A stretch of DNA of 64,000 nucleotides from Herbaspirillum robiniae (GTDB lineage: Bacteria > Pseudomonadota > Gammaproteobacteria > Burkholderiales > Burkholderiaceae_D): contig NZ_NJGU01000005.1 in NCBI RefSeq assembly GCF_002213415.1, positions 310,001-374,000 on the forward strand, in the 5' to 3' direction. Of this stretch, positions 25,594-35,772 are shown in pieces (position 1 is the stretch's first letter; each line of letters begins with the position of its first letter). The notes below the pieces were generated by a model that saw only the letters and a program-made list of their open reading frames with translations, did not search any database and was not told the origin of the DNA. The translations under genes and the position numbers were made by a program.

Positions 25594-26265
25594 TCAGGCG
25601 TTGCTGACCTTGCGCTTGCCGCGCAGCTTGCGCCACACCTGCCAGCCCGCGCCCAGCACGATGGGAATGATGGCGCCGATGATGCCGACGATGACCAGGC
25701 AGTTCAGGTTCTGCTGCACCACCGGAATGTTGCCGAAGAGATATCCCAGCACCACCAGGCCGACCACCCACAGGAAGGCGCCGAGCACGTTGAACAGCTG
25801 GAACTTGGCGAAGGTCATGGCCGACACGCCGGCGATGAAAGGAGCGAAGGTGCGCACGATGGGCGTGAAACGGGCGATGACGATGGTCTTGCCGCCGTGC
25901 TTCTCGTAGAAGGCGTGGGTCTTCTTCAGCGCCTCGGGGTTGAGCCAGCGGTAGTTGTGCGTGTACACGCGATGCCCCACCAGCGAGCCTATCCAGTAAT
26001 TGAGGGTGTTGCCGGAAACGGCGGCCACGATCAGCAGGGCCATCAGCACCCAGATGTTCATGGCGCCGGTGGCACAGAAGGTGCCGGCGATGAACAGCAG
26101 CGAATCTCCGGGGAGGAAAGGCAGCACCACCAGGCCGGTCTCGCAGAAGACGATCAGGAAAAGCACCGCGTAGATCAGCGTGCCGTACTGCTCAATCAGG
26201 AAACCGAGGTATTTGTCTACGTGCACCAGCACGTCCAGCAACTGCAGATAATCCATAAGCCCCAT
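25594..26265 (-). CDS. DedA family membrane protein
   Basis: About 223 residues of the DedA/VTT superfamily, integral inner-membrane proteins now linked to lipid (undecaprenyl-phosphate or phospholipid) transport and membrane homeostasis. Family motifs are FCETGLVVLPFLPGDSLLF, GNTLNYWIGSLVGHR, EKHGGKTIVIARFTPIVRTF and VWRKLRGKRK at the end. The acidic Glu of FCET and the Arg residues of ARFTPIVR are the functionally needed ones in studied homologues. Either ATG 26265 or ATG 26256 may be the start; alignment with E. coli DedA favours the second, and neither has a clear ribosome binding site. It is divergent from an MCP gene with 293 bases between. Confidence 0.9.
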   Translation of the reverse strand: MGLMDYLQLLDVLVHVDKYLGFLIEQYGTLIYAVLFLIVFCETGLVVLPFLPGDSLLFIAGTFCATGAMNIWVLMALLIVAAVSGNTLNYWIGSLVGHRVYTHNYRWLNPEALKKTHAFYEKHGGKTIVIARFTPIVRTFAPFIAGVSAMTFAKFQLFNVLGAFLWVVGLVVLGYLFGNIPVVQQNLNCLVIVGIIGAIIPIVLGAGWQVWRKLRGKRKVSNA

Positions 26266-26558
26266 CGTCTGGAAATCATCGCGGCTGGCGTTTCCGTGCC
26301 GCGCGGTCGATATTGCAATGATAGCAACATCTGGAAGACGAGTGGTCACCTCATCCGACGACCCATCATACACCATCGTTCCCGGCTCTTTTGGACTAGA
26401 GTAAAGCGGATAGCCACAATTTTCCGCTGCTTTGCAACAGCCGACGTGACTGTAAATTACGGTTCGCACTCTTAAGAACGCATGTGCGACGACCGATAAC
26501 AGCCGTGGCGCTCCATACACCGGCGCGCCGCTTCACTAAACCAAAAGGGGGAATACAG

Positions 26559-28301
26559 GTGAGCATCAGTCTGAAAAATACAAAGATAGGGATTCGCCTG
26601 GCAATCGGCTTCGCCGTCATGGTCGTGCTGCTGGTCTGCGTGGGCGGGCTGGGCCTGTCGCGCATGGCCGAACTGAACCGGCAGATGGACGGCGTGACCA
26701 ACAACCTCTATCCCAAGACGGTGCTGGCCAACGACGTCGTGCTGCAGGAGAACGTGATCCTGCGCTCCACGCGCAACCTGCTCCTGCTCAACGACCCCGA
26801 GCGGCTCAAGCAGCAACAGGACATCATCGCCGCATCAATCAAGAAGATCGGCGAGGACATGCAACAGCTGGACAAGACCATCATCAGCACCCGCGGCCGC
26901 GAACTGTTCGGCCAGATCCAGACCGCCCGCACCGCCTACATCGCCAGCAGCGAAAAGACCGTGCAGCTGCTCAAGGACAACAAGCGCGAGGAAGCCATCG
27001 CCGCCATGTACGCGCCCAGCGAGCAGAACCTGCGCCAGGCCTACCTGGACAAGGTGGGCGAGCTGGTGCGTTACCAGGACCAGCTGATGCGCGAAGCCTC
27101 CGACGCGGTCCACGCCCAGTATGAAGAGGCGCGCAACCTGACCCTGGGCCTGATCGGGCTGGCCATCCTGTTCGCGGTGGCGGTGGCCTGGCAGCTCACG
27201 CGCAGCATCACGCTGCCGCTGAACCACGCCGTCAGGCTGGCGCGCACGGTGGCCGACGGCGACCTCACCAGCCGCATCGAGGTCACCAGCCGCGACGAAA
27301 CCGGCCAACTGCTGGGCGCCCTGCAGACCATGAACGGCAACCTGCAAAAGATCGTCACCCAGGTGCGCCAGGCGACCGACACCATCAACACCGCCTCCGG
27401 CGAGATCGCCACCGGCAACCTCGACCTGTCCTCCCGTACCGAAGAGCAGGCCAGCTCGCTGGAAGAGACCGCCTCGGCCATGGAAGAGCTGACCTCCACC
27501 GTGCGCCAGAACGCCGACAACGCGCTGCAGGCCAACCAGCTGGCCGCCTCGGCCTCGGAAGTGGCGCTGCAGGGCGGCAGCGTGGTCGGCGAAGTGGTGC
27601 AGACCATGGGCTCGATCAACGAGTCCTCGCGCAAGATCGTCGACATCATCGGCGTGATCGACGGCATCGCCTTCCAGACCAACATCCTGGCGCTCAACGC
27701 CGCGGTGGAAGCGGCGCGCGCCGGCGAGCAGGGCCGCGGCTTCGCGGTGGTGGCCTCGGAGGTGCGCTCGCTGGCCCAGCGTTCGGCCACCGCCGCCAAG
27801 GAAATCAAGGAACTGATCGCCGACTCGGTGGAAAAGGTCGGCAACGGCAGCAAGCTGGTGGAACAGGCCGGCGTGACCATGGGCGAAGTCGTCAACAGCG
27901 TGCAGCGCGTCACCGACGTGGTGGCCGAGATCTCCTCGGCCAGCAAGGAGCAGAGCAACGGCATCGAGCAGGTCAACCACGCCATCTCGCAGATGGACCA
28001 GACCACCCAGCAGAACGCGGCGCTGGTCGAACAGGCGGCCGCCGCCGCCCAGGCGCTGCAGGAACAGGCCAGCCGCCTGACCTCGGTGGTGAGCGTGTTC
28101 AGGATCGATGGCATGGAAGCCGCCCCGGTGCGCGCGCAGGCGGCATCCGCAGCGCCCGCGCGGGCGACGCCGGCGGTCCGCGCGGCAGCGCCGAAGGCTG
28201 CGGCCACGGCCGCCGCAGCGCCCAAAAAGTTGCCGGAAAAACAAACCGTTCCGGCAGGCAAGCCGGGTCGCGACGACGCCGACGATTGGGAACAATTCTG
28301 A
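26559..28301 (+). CDS. methyl-accepting chemotaxis protein with C-terminal pentapeptide
   Basis: 580 residues. First helix at about 11-33, a periplasmic four-helix bundle sensor (about 34-190), second helix (about 193-213), a HAMP domain, and the signalling domain with the hairpin tip [19 protein letters not shown] (from about residue 367). The start is the GTG at 26559, with AAGGGGG eight bases before it. The C-terminus is an Ala/Pro linker ending DDWEQF, which resembles the xWxxF tether for CheR/CheB (NWETF in E. coli Tar and Tsr). It is therefore probably a high-abundance-type receptor that recruits the adaptation enzymes. The ligand is unknown. A cyclic-di-GMP enzyme gene follows 60 bases later. 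Confidence 0.95.
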   Translation: MSISLKNTKIGIRLAIGFAVMVVLLVCVGGLGLSRMAELNRQMDGVTNNLYPKTVLANDVVLQENVILRSTRNLLLLNDPERLKQQQDIIAASIKKIGEDMQQLDKTIISTRGRELFGQIQTARTAYIASSEKTVQLLKDNKREEAIAAMYAPSEQNLRQAYLDKVGELVRYQDQLMREASDAVHAQYEEARNLTLGLIGLAILFAVAVAWQLTRSITLPLNHAVRLARTVADGDLTSRIEVTSRDETGQLLGALQTMNGNLQKIVTQVRQATDTINTASGEIATGNLDLSSRTEEQASSLEETASAMEELTSTVRQNADNALQANQLAASASEVALQGGSVVGEVVQTMGSINESSRKIVDIIGVIDGIAFQTNILALNAAVEAARAGEQGRGFAVVASEVRSLAQRSATAAKEIKELIADSVEKVGNGSKLVEQAGVTMGEVVNSVQRVTDVVAEISSASKEQSNGIEQVNHAISQMDQTTQQNAALVEQAAAAAQALQEQASRLTSVVSVFRIDGMEAAPVRAQAASAAPARATPAVRAAAPKAAATAAAAPKKLPEKQTVPAGKPGRDDADDWEQF

Positions 28302-28361
28302 GCGCCGCCGCGGGCGTTGCGCGCCTGCGGCGAAGCCAGCACAGACGAGGAAATTAGGCAT

Positions 28362-31300
28362 ATGATCAAGCGAGGCGGCGCGCAACCGGGGCAGGCGCCG
28401 TTACCGGCAGACCAGGGGGTGCCTGCAATGCATAGCCATGAGCCGTTTATTGGTGACTTGAAACATCGGCAATTGCCGAGCGACGAGCAGGAAGCCTTGC
28501 TGGCAGCTCTCTCGCGCTCGATGGCGATGCTCGAATTCACGGCCGACGGCACCCTGCGGGACGTCAACGACAACTTCCTCAACCTCCTGGGCTACCGGCG
28601 CGAGGAACTGATCGGGCAGCATCACAGCATGCTGTGCGACCCTACCTATGTCGCCACCGGCCACTACGAGCAATTCTGGCAGCACCTGCGCGCGGGCGAC
28701 GTCATCTCCGGCACCCTGCAGCGCCGCCGCGCCGACGGCAGCACCCTGTGGCTGGAGGCGATCTGCAGCCCCATCCTGGATGCCGGCGGGCAGTTGCAGA
28801 AGGTGATCTCGGTGGCGGCCGACATCACAGCCTACATCGACGATTCGCGCCAGAGCCACAGCGTGCTCAACGCCCTGAACCGTTCGCTGGGCGTGGTCGA
28901 ACTGTCGGCCGACGGCATCATCCTCTCGGCCAACAGCAATTACCTCAAGACCATGGAGTACCTGGCCCACGAGCTGGTGGGCCAACCGCATCGCATCCTG
29001 TGCCCCGACGACTACGCCCAGAGCCCCGAATACGCCGCCTTCTGGCGCGACGTCTGCCACGGTCGCTTCTTCTCCGGCCGCTTCCAGCGGCGCGCGCGCA
29101 ACGGCCGCACGGTATGGTGGGAAGCCACCTATTCACCGGTGCTGGACGCGCGCGGCAAGCCCGAGAAGATCATCTGCATCGGCGCCGACGCCACCTACCG
29201 CGTCACGCGCGAGGTGAGCGACCGCGAGCACCTGCACCTGCTCTCGCTGGGCATCAACGAGACCGACAACGCCGTCATCATCACCGACGACAGCAACCGC
29301 ATCGTGTTCCACAACATCGGCTTCACCCGCATGCTGGGTTTCCAGGCGCAGCAGGTGATCGGCAAGCGGCCGCATGAACTGTTCGCCGCCCATCCCAACT
29401 TCGTCAAGTCGATCGAGCGCTGCCACGGCGAGCTGCTGCAGGGGCGCAGCTTCCACACCGAAGAGCTGATCCACAACATGAACGACCAGCCGCTGTGGAT
29501 GTCGGCGGTGGTCAACCCCATCCTGGACGCGTCGGGCAAGCTGATCAACGCGGTCTGCGTGATGACCGACATCACCAACACCAAGGTCCACGAGGTGCTG
29601 CAATACCGCGTGCTCAACGCCATGGCGCGCGACTCCTCGCTGACCGAGCAGATGAACCTGCTGTGCGAGGAAGTGGAGCGCGTCGCGCCCGAAGTGATCG
29701 CCTCCATCCTGCGCGTGGACGAACAGGGCCGCCTGCATACCCTGGCCGGCCCCAGCCTGCCGGAAATCTACAACCGGGCCATGGACGGGGTGCAGATCGG
29801 CGCGTCCGTCGGCGCCTGCGGCGCGGCGGCCTTCAGCGGCGAGCCGGTGGTCAGCGCCGACATCGAATCCGACCCGCGCTGGGACGACTTCCGCCACCTG
29901 GCGCTGCCGCACGGCCTGCGCGCCTGCTGGTCCACGCCCATCAAGTCGTCCGACGGCAAGGTGATCGGCACCTTCGCCTTCTATTACCGCCAGCCGCGCA
30001 GCCCGAGCGCCTTCCACCACCTCCTGGTGGATGCCGGCCTGCACCTGTGCGCGCTGGCCATCGAACGCGAAGCCTCGCGCGCGCGCATCCACCAGCTGGC
30101 CTTCTACGATTCGCTGACCGGCCTGCCCAACCGCAGCCTGCTGCTGGTCCAGGCCGGCCAGGCGATCGCCACCGCCGAGCGCGGACGCAGCACGGTGGCA
30201 GTGATGTTCATCGACCTCGACCGCTTCAAGCAGGTCAACGATTCGCTGGGCCACCAGGCCGGCGACGAGCTGCTGCGCACTGTCGCCACGCGGTTGCAGT
30301 CGCAGGCGCGACGTTCGGACATCGTCGGCCGGCTGTCCGGCGACGAGTTCGTGGTGGTGCTGACGCAGTACGACGACAACCACCTGGCCGAAGTGGTCAA
30401 GCGCATCCAGGACCGGCTGTCGCAGCCGGTGCACATCAACGGCACGCCGCTCAATCCCTCGGCCAGCATCGGGGTGGCGCTGTTCCCCGCCAACGGCAAC
30501 GACATCGAGACGTTGCTGCACCGCGCCGATATCGCCATGTACCAGGCCAAGGCGGTCAACCGCGGGCGCTTCAGCTTCTTCAGCGAGGAAATGAACAGCA
30601 TGGCGCAGGAGCGCCTGGCGCTGGAGGGCGCGCTGCGCGATGCGCTGCGCGGCGGCGATTTCGAACTGCATTACCAGCCGCAGATCCATCTGCGGGATCA
30701 TCGCCTGCACGGCGTGGAGGCCCTGGCGCGCTGGCCGCATCCGCAGCTGGGCAATATTTCCCCGGGGCGCTTCATCCCGATTGCCGAAGAGTCGGGCCTG
30801 ATCGGCGAGCTCGGCAAATGGGCGCTGGAGGAAGCCTGCTTCCAGCTCTCCGACTGGCGCCGGCGCGGCATCAAGGTGCCGTCGATCTCGGTGAACCTGT
30901 CGGCCACCAACTTCCACGACCTGGAGTTGCCGCAGTTCGTCAGCAACCTGCTGCAGCGCTACTCGCTCTCCCCCACCGACCTCACCCTCGAGATCACCGA
31001 AACCGTGCTGATGGACACCAACCCCAGCACCAACCAGACCATCGCCGCGGTGCATGCGCTGGGCGTGCCGCTGGCCATGGACGACTTCGGCACCGGCTAC
31101 TCCAGCCTGGGCTACCTGCGCAAGCTGCCGGTCGGCGAACTGAAGCTGGACCAGAGCTTCGTGCGCGACATGGTCAAGGACGAGGCCGTGAGCGCGCTGA
31201 CCAACGCCGTCATCCGCATCGGCGAGAGCCTCAAGCTGATCGTGGTGGCCGAAGGGGTGGAAGACGCCGACCAGTACGAACTGCTGATCAAGCAGGGCTG

Positions 31301-31400
31301 CGACGTCGCCCAGGGCTATTACTTCTCGCGCCCGCTGACGGCGGACAACCTGGAGATCTGGATACGCGACTTCATGGCCGGCAAGGAAAACCCAGGTTGA
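28362..31400 (+). CDS. PAS-PAS-PAS-GAF-GGDEF-EAL cyclic-di-GMP protein
   Basis: 1012 residues, soluble. Two PAS domains (about 50-155 and 168-280) read like those of chemotaxis-type receptors such as BdlA (NFLNLLGYRREELIGQHHSM). A third PAS (about 296-410, INETDNAVIITDD) and a GAF domain (about 425-570) precede the enzyme domains, an order like that of DosP. The cyclase domain has SGDEF instead of GGDEF near residue 658 with an intact RxxD (RRSD) inhibitory site. The phosphodiesterase domain is complete: EALARW near 785, NLSATNF, EITETVL, DDFGTGYS, VVAEGVE and QGYYFSRP. It is probably a phosphodiesterase first. The ATG at 28362 follows GAGGAAATTAGG. It lies between two chemoreceptor genes. 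Confidence 0.9.
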   Translation: MIKRGGAQPGQAPLPADQGVPAMHSHEPFIGDLKHRQLPSDEQEALLAALSRSMAMLEFTADGTLRDVNDNFLNLLGYRREELIGQHHSMLCDPTYVATGHYEQFWQHLRAGDVISGTLQRRRADGSTLWLEAICSPILDAGGQLQKVISVAADITAYIDDSRQSHSVLNALNRSLGVVELSADGIILSANSNYLKTMEYLAHELVGQPHRILCPDDYAQSPEYAAFWRDVCHGRFFSGRFQRRARNGRTVWWEATYSPVLDARGKPEKIICIGADATYRVTREVSDREHLHLLSLGINETDNAVIITDDSNRIVFHNIGFTRMLGFQAQQVIGKRPHELFAAHPNFVKSIERCHGELLQGRSFHTEELIHNMNDQPLWMSAVVNPILDASGKLINAVCVMTDITNTKVHEVLQYRVLNAMARDSSLTEQMNLLCEEVERVAPEVIASILRVDEQGRLHTLAGPSLPEIYNRAMDGVQIGASVGACGAAAFSGEPVVSADIESDPRWDDFRHLALPHGLRACWSTPIKSSDGKVIGTFAFYYRQPRSPSAFHHLLVDAGLHLCALAIEREASRARIHQLAFYDSLTGLPNRSLLLVQAGQAIATAERGRSTVAVMFIDLDRFKQVNDSLGHQAGDELLRTVATRLQSQARRSDIVGRLSGDEFVVVLTQYDDNHLAEVVKRIQDRLSQPVHINGTPLNPSASIGVALFPANGNDIETLLHRADIAMYQAKAVNRGRFSFFSEEMNSMAQERLALEGALRDALRGGDFELHYQPQIHLRDHRLHGVEALARWPHPQLGNISPGRFIPIAEESGLIGELGKWALEEACFQLSDWRRRGIKVPSISVNLSATNFHDLELPQFVSNLLQRYSLSPTDLTLEITETVLMDTNPSTNQTIAAVHALGVPLAMDDFGTGYSSLGYLRKLPVGELKLDQSFVRDMVKDEAVSALTNAVIRIGESLKLIVVAEGVEDADQYELLIKQGCDVAQGYYFSRPLTADNLEIWIRDFMAGKENPG

Positions 31401-31814
31401 GGTGAAGCCGGGGCGCCGCGCCGTTCCACCGCGCGGCACACAAACTCACCAATTCTTCGCCAGTGATGACAGCTTGAAATGTCAAAGAATTACTTTCCGA
31501 ATGGAAAAACAACAGCCTCGGATAATGTGGGCGCAAACATCGCAAGAATTTGAGTCAAATCAAAGACCTGTCGATATACTTCTGCCTTCCCCAGCAAATC
31601 CAGAGATGTCAACGTAACCCGCCAGGATCCACAGCCTGGCCGCTTTTGTATTTCCCCGGCAGCCGTATCGCCGGCCGGCAAGTTCAGCAAGCGCAGTATC
31701 GGCGCCCGTCCAGGGATGCCGCTGGTTGCACCGATTGACCGATTGCGGTCTGCAAGGCATCTCGATCGGCATTTGCACGATTCCTCGTTTCGCTTTTCAA
31801 GAACAAGAACACTT
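31401..31814. other. 414-base intergenic region before the Cache-type MCP
   Basis: No gene is seen. There is a weak promoter-like pair TTGAGT (31550-31555) and TATACT (31575-31580) with an over-long 19-base spacer, and a 6-bp hairpin GCCAGG/CCTGGC (31621-31640) followed by a T-rich stretch. Composition is somewhat more AT-rich than the flanking genes. Confidence 0.4.
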
Positions 31815-33794
31815 ATGGCTACTTACATGTCCGCTACGGCGCGTCGCGCGTCCCTGTTTAACCGATCGGTCGGTGCAAAACTCACTGCCCTGACGGTGGC
31901 CCTGGTGGGCGCCGTCTTCGTCATCGCGCTGCTGCTGATCACCTACTCGACCTCGCGCATGATGGAACAGCGCTCGATCGAGCAGATGGGCAACGAGGCG
32001 CGCAGCGTGTCGCACATGGTCGAGATGTTCGACCACTCGGTCAACAGCCAGGTGGACCGCTTCTCCACCATGTTCGGCAACGAGTTCAGCGGCAAATTCA
32101 CGCTCGACGAAGGCCGCACCATCCAGATCGGCGACCGCGCCACGCCGGCGCTGCAAAACGACGGCCGCGACCTGAACATGGACTTCACGATCCCGGACCG
32201 CTTCACCGCCGAGACCGCCGTGACCGCCACCATCTTCGCCAAGACCGGCGACGACTTCGTGCGCGTGTCGACCTCGCTGAAGAAGGAAAACGGCGAGCGC
32301 GCCATCGGCACCCTGCTCGACCGCGCCCACCCCGGCTACGCCGCGCTGAAGGCGGACAAGAGCTACAGCGGCCTGGCCACGCTGTTCGGCAAGCAATACA
32401 TCACCAAGTACGTGCCGATGAAGAACGCCGCCGGCCAGATCATCGGCGCGCTGTACGTGGGCATCGACATCTCGCCCGACGTCAAGGCCCTGAAGGACAA
32501 GATCAAGGCGCTGAAGATCGCCGACACCGGCTTCTTCTATGTGCTCAACGGCAAGGAAGGCAAGGACCTGGGCGTGATGATCGCCGGCGCCCCGCGCGAG
32601 GGCAAGGAAGAAGGCGCCAGCCTGCTGGAGCTGAAGGACGCGTCCGGCGACAACTACATCAAGGCCATGCTGGCCGAGAAGGACGGCTCGCTGCACTACA
32701 CCGCCGCCGACGGCCGCAAGAAGATCATCGCCTTCACCCGTTATCCGGGCTGGAACTGGGTGATCGCCGGTGAAACCTACGTCGACGAGATCACGCGCGA
32801 AGTGCGCAGCATGCGCAACCTCTACATCGGCTTCGGCCTGCTGTTCCTGGCGGTGCTGGGCGTGATCCTGACGCTGATGGTCAACCGCACCGTGACCCGT
32901 CCGCTGGACGCGGTGTGCGACGCCGCCGACCGCATCGCCGCCGGCGACCTGACCACCCGCCTGCATGTCACGCGCGGCGACGAGATCGGCCGCCTGATGG
33001 GCTCCTTCAACGGCATCAGCGAAGGCCTGTCGGAAGTGGTCGCCAGCGTGCGCGCCGGCACCGACGAGATCAACACCGCCGCCAGCGAGATCGCGGCCGG
33101 CAACCTGAACCTGTCTTCGCGCACCGAGCAGCAGGCCGGCGCCCTGGAAGAGACCGCCTCGGCCATGGAAGAGCTGACCTCCACCGTCAAGCAGAACGCC
33201 GCCAACGCGGTGCAGGCCGACGAACTGTCGAACTCGGCTTCCGACGTCGCCAGCCAGGGCGGCGAAGTGGTCGGCCAGGTGGTGCAGACCATGGACGCGA
33301 TCAACACCTCCTCGCAGCGCATCGTCGACATCATCAGCGTGATCGACGGCATCGCCTTCCAGACCAACATCCTGGCGCTGAACGCCGCCGTGGAAGCCGC
33401 GCGCGCCGGCGAGCAGGGCCGCGGCTTTGCCGTGGTCGCCACCGAAGTGCGCACGCTGGCCCAGCGCTCGGCGGCCGCCGCCAAGGAGATCAAGGAGCTC
33501 ATCGACGCCTCGGTGCAGACCGTCGGCACCGGCGGCCAGCTGGTGGCCCAGGCCGGCTCCACCATGGGCGACGTGGTGGCCAGCGTGCAGCGCGTCTCCA
33601 CCGTGATCAGCGAGATCACCACCGCCAGCCGCGAGCAGAGCGAAGGCATCGACCAGATCAACCGCGCCATCGCCCAGATGGACGAGACCACGCAGCAGAA
33701 CGCCGCGCTGGTGGAAGAAGCCGCCGCCGCGGCGCAGTCGCTGCAGCAGCAGGCCGAGCGCCTGGCGGCAGCCGTCAGCACCTTCCGCATCTGA
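31815..33794 (+). CDS. methyl-accepting chemotaxis protein with a Cache sensor
   Basis: 659 residues. First helix at about 21-42, then a long periplasmic region (about 43-330) of single-Cache type, with [20 protein letters not shown] and [14 protein letters not shown]. Second helix (about 335-357), HAMP, and a signalling domain whose tip [19 protein letters not shown] starts near residue 511. There is no xWxxF tail. ATG at 31815 ([11 protein letters not shown]) is chosen over an upstream ATG at 31716, whose extra residues have no helix or family likeness. Cache sensors usually bind small amino or organic acids directly; the ligand here is unknown. It precedes mutL by 70 bases but is functionally unrelated. 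Confidence 0.95.
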   Translation: MATYMSATARRASLFNRSVGAKLTALTVALVGAVFVIALLLITYSTSRMMEQRSIEQMGNEARSVSHMVEMFDHSVNSQVDRFSTMFGNEFSGKFTLDEGRTIQIGDRATPALQNDGRDLNMDFTIPDRFTAETAVTATIFAKTGDDFVRVSTSLKKENGERAIGTLLDRAHPGYAALKADKSYSGLATLFGKQYITKYVPMKNAAGQIIGALYVGIDISPDVKALKDKIKALKIADTGFFYVLNGKEGKDLGVMIAGAPREGKEEGASLLELKDASGDNYIKAMLAEKDGSLHYTAADGRKKIIAFTRYPGWNWVIAGETYVDEITREVRSMRNLYIGFGLLFLAVLGVILTLMVNRTVTRPLDAVCDAADRIAAGDLTTRLHVTRGDEIGRLMGSFNGISEGLSEVVASVRAGTDEINTAASEIAAGNLNLSSRTEQQAGALEETASAMEELTSTVKQNAANAVQADELSNSASDVASQGGEVVGQVVQTMDAINTSSQRIVDIISVIDGIAFQTNILALNAAVEAARAGEQGRGFAVVATEVRTLAQRSAAAAKEIKELIDASVQTVGTGGQLVAQAGSTMGDVVASVQRVSTVISEITTASREQSEGIDQINRAIAQMDETTQQNAALVEEAAAAAQSLQQQAERLAAAVSTFRI

Positions 33795-33852
33795 GGCTGC
33801 AAGCGGCAAGCGGCCGGGCAAGCCGCCCGGCCGGCCCGGTGCCGGCGGACGG

Positions 33853-33858
33853 TATAAT
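33853..33858 (+). promoter_or_regulatory. consensus -10 element directly before mutL
   Basis: A perfect TATAAT ends seven bases before the mutL ATG. Transcription would be expected to begin at or within a base or two of the start codon, giving a leaderless mRNA. No -35 match and no Shine-Dalgarno sequence are seen in the GC-rich DNA upstream. Confidence 0.5.
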
Positions 33859-33864
33859 CGCGCC

Positions 33865-35769
33865 ATGAACGCACCGCACTCCCCTACCGCCACGCCCCCG
33901 ACCTATCGCCCCATCCAGGCCCTGCCGGATCAGCTGATCTCGCAGATCGCCGCCGGCGAGGTGATCGAGCGCCCGTCCGCGGTGGTCAAGGAGCTGCTGG
34001 AGAACGCGCTGGACGCCGGCGCTACCCAGATCACCGTGCGCCTGGAGCAAGGCGGCGTCAAGCGCATCGCCATCACCGACAACGGCCGCGGCATCCCGCC
34101 GGACCAGCTGCCGCTGGCGCTGGCGCGCCATGCCACCTCCAAGATCGCGTCGCTGACCGACCTCGAGAACGTCGGCACGCTGGGCTTTCGCGGCGAGGCC
34201 CTGGCCTCCATCGCGTCGGTCGCGCAGCTGACCGTCACCACCCGCACCGCCGATGCGCCGCACGCCTGGGAAATCACCGGCTCGCAGCACGGCACGGTGT
34301 CGCCCGCCTCGGGCGCCCAGGGCACCACCATCGACGTGCAGGACCTGTATTTCAATACCCCGGCGCGCCGCAAGTTTCTCAAGTCCGAACAGACCGAATA
34401 CGGCCATTGCGCCGAGATCGTGCGCCGCATCGCGCTGGCGCGTCCGGACGTCTCCTTCTCGCTGACGCACAACGGCAAGACCGTCGACCACTGGAACGTC
34501 GGCGAATTCGCCAAGCGCAGCGCGCACATCCTCGGCGACGAGTTCGCCAATGCCCGCCTGTCGCTGGACGAGGCCGCCGGCCCCTTGCGCCTGCACGGCT
34601 TCGTCGGCCTGCCAACCGCCTCCAAGGCGCGCGCCGACGGCCAGTACTTCTACGTGAATGGCCGCTTCGTGCGCGACAAGCTGCTCACACACGCCGTGCG
34701 CGCCGCCTACCAGGACGTGCTGCACGGCGACCGCTATCCGTCCTATGCGCTGTCCATGGAACTGGATCCGGCGCTGGTGGACGTCAACGTGCACCCGTCC
34801 AAGATCGAGGTGCGATTCCGCGACAGCCGCAGCGTGCACCAGTTCGTATTCCACGCGGTCTCGCGCGCGCTGGCGCAGACCTCCGCGACCTCCTTCGGCA
34901 ACACGCCCGCGCCGCAGCCGAACCAGCCCGCCGGCAGCGCAGCCATTCCCTGGATGCGCGAGCAGCAGCAGACCAGTTTCCCGCAGCAGTTCGCCGAACA
35001 GCCGCGCCCGTTTTCCTTCGGCGGCGGCGGCTTCGGCGTGCGCCAGAATTCGGAAGCCTATGGCGCCATGTTCCGCGGCAATGCCGAAGACGGCGGCAAC
35101 CCATCGCAGTTCAACCAGCCGCAGACGGGATACACCACAGGCGTCACCCCGCGCAGCAGCACACCGCAGGAAATGCCGGCCGGCGACTTTCCGCTCGGTT
35201 TCGCGCTGGCGCAGCTGCACGGCATCTACGTGCTGGCGCAAAACAGCGCCGGCCTGGTGGTGGTGGACATGCACGCCGCCCATGAACGCATCCTCTACGA
35301 GCAACTGAAGAACGCGCTGGACGACAAGGAAATGTTCGTGCAGCCGCTGCTGATCCCGGTGACCTTCTACGCCGACGCGGTCGAGGTCGGCACCGCCGAG
35401 GAGCACCAGGAGACGCTGTCCGCGCTGGGCTTCGACATCGCCGTGATGTCGCCCACCACGCTGGCCGTGCGCGCGGTGCCGGCGCTGCTCAAGAACGCCG
35501 ACGCCCAGACCCTGGCGCGCGACGTGCTGCGCGACGTGCGCGAATACGGCGGCTCGCGCGTGCTGCTGGAACGCCGCAACGAACTGCTCGGCACCCTGGC
35601 CTGCCACACCGCCGTGCGCGCCAACCGCAGCCTGACCATCCCCGAGATGAACGCGCTGCTGCGCCAGATGGAAGCCACCGAGCGCTCCGACCAGTGCAAC
35701 CACGGCCGTCCGACCTGGAGCCAGATGGCCCTGTCCGACCTGGACAAGCTGTTCCTGCGCGGGCAATAA
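33865..35769 (+). CDS. mutL: MutL, DNA mismatch repair protein
   Basis: 634 residues. The N-terminal GHKL ATPase is complete: ENALDAGATQI, ITDNGRGIP and GFRGEALASIASV, then NGRFVRDKLL. A Pro/Gln-rich linker (about 340-440) leads to the C-terminal dimerisation domain. This holds DMHAAHERILYE, the DQHA(X)2E(X)4E endonuclease motif with Met in place of Gln, together with ACHTAVRAN and CNHGRPTW, which complete the metal site. It is thus of the nicking type found in bacteria without MutH, linking MutS recognition to strand incision. The 15-residue N-terminal extension before LPDQLISQIAAGEVIERP is common in betaproteobacteria. miaA starts three bases after its stop. Confidence 0.97.
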   Translation: MNAPHSPTATPPTYRPIQALPDQLISQIAAGEVIERPSAVVKELLENALDAGATQITVRLEQGGVKRIAITDNGRGIPPDQLPLALARHATSKIASLTDLENVGTLGFRGEALASIASVAQLTVTTRTADAPHAWEITGSQHGTVSPASGAQGTTIDVQDLYFNTPARRKFLKSEQTEYGHCAEIVRRIALARPDVSFSLTHNGKTVDHWNVGEFAKRSAHILGDEFANARLSLDEAAGPLRLHGFVGLPTASKARADGQYFYVNGRFVRDKLLTHAVRAAYQDVLHGDRYPSYALSMELDPALVDVNVHPSKIEVRFRDSRSVHQFVFHAVSRALAQTSATSFGNTPAPQPNQPAGSAAIPWMREQQQTSFPQQFAEQPRPFSFGGGGFGVRQNSEAYGAMFRGNAEDGGNPSQFNQPQTGYTTGVTPRSSTPQEMPAGDFPLGFALAQLHGIYVLAQNSAGLVVVDMHAAHERILYEQLKNALDDKEMFVQPLLIPVTFYADAVEVGTAEEHQETLSALGFDIAVMSPTTLAVRAVPALLKNADAQTLARDVLRDVREYGGSRVLLERRNELLGTLACHTAVRANRSLTIPEMNALLRQMEATERSDQCNHGRPTWSQMALSDLDKLFLRGQ

Positions 35770-35772
35770 GCG

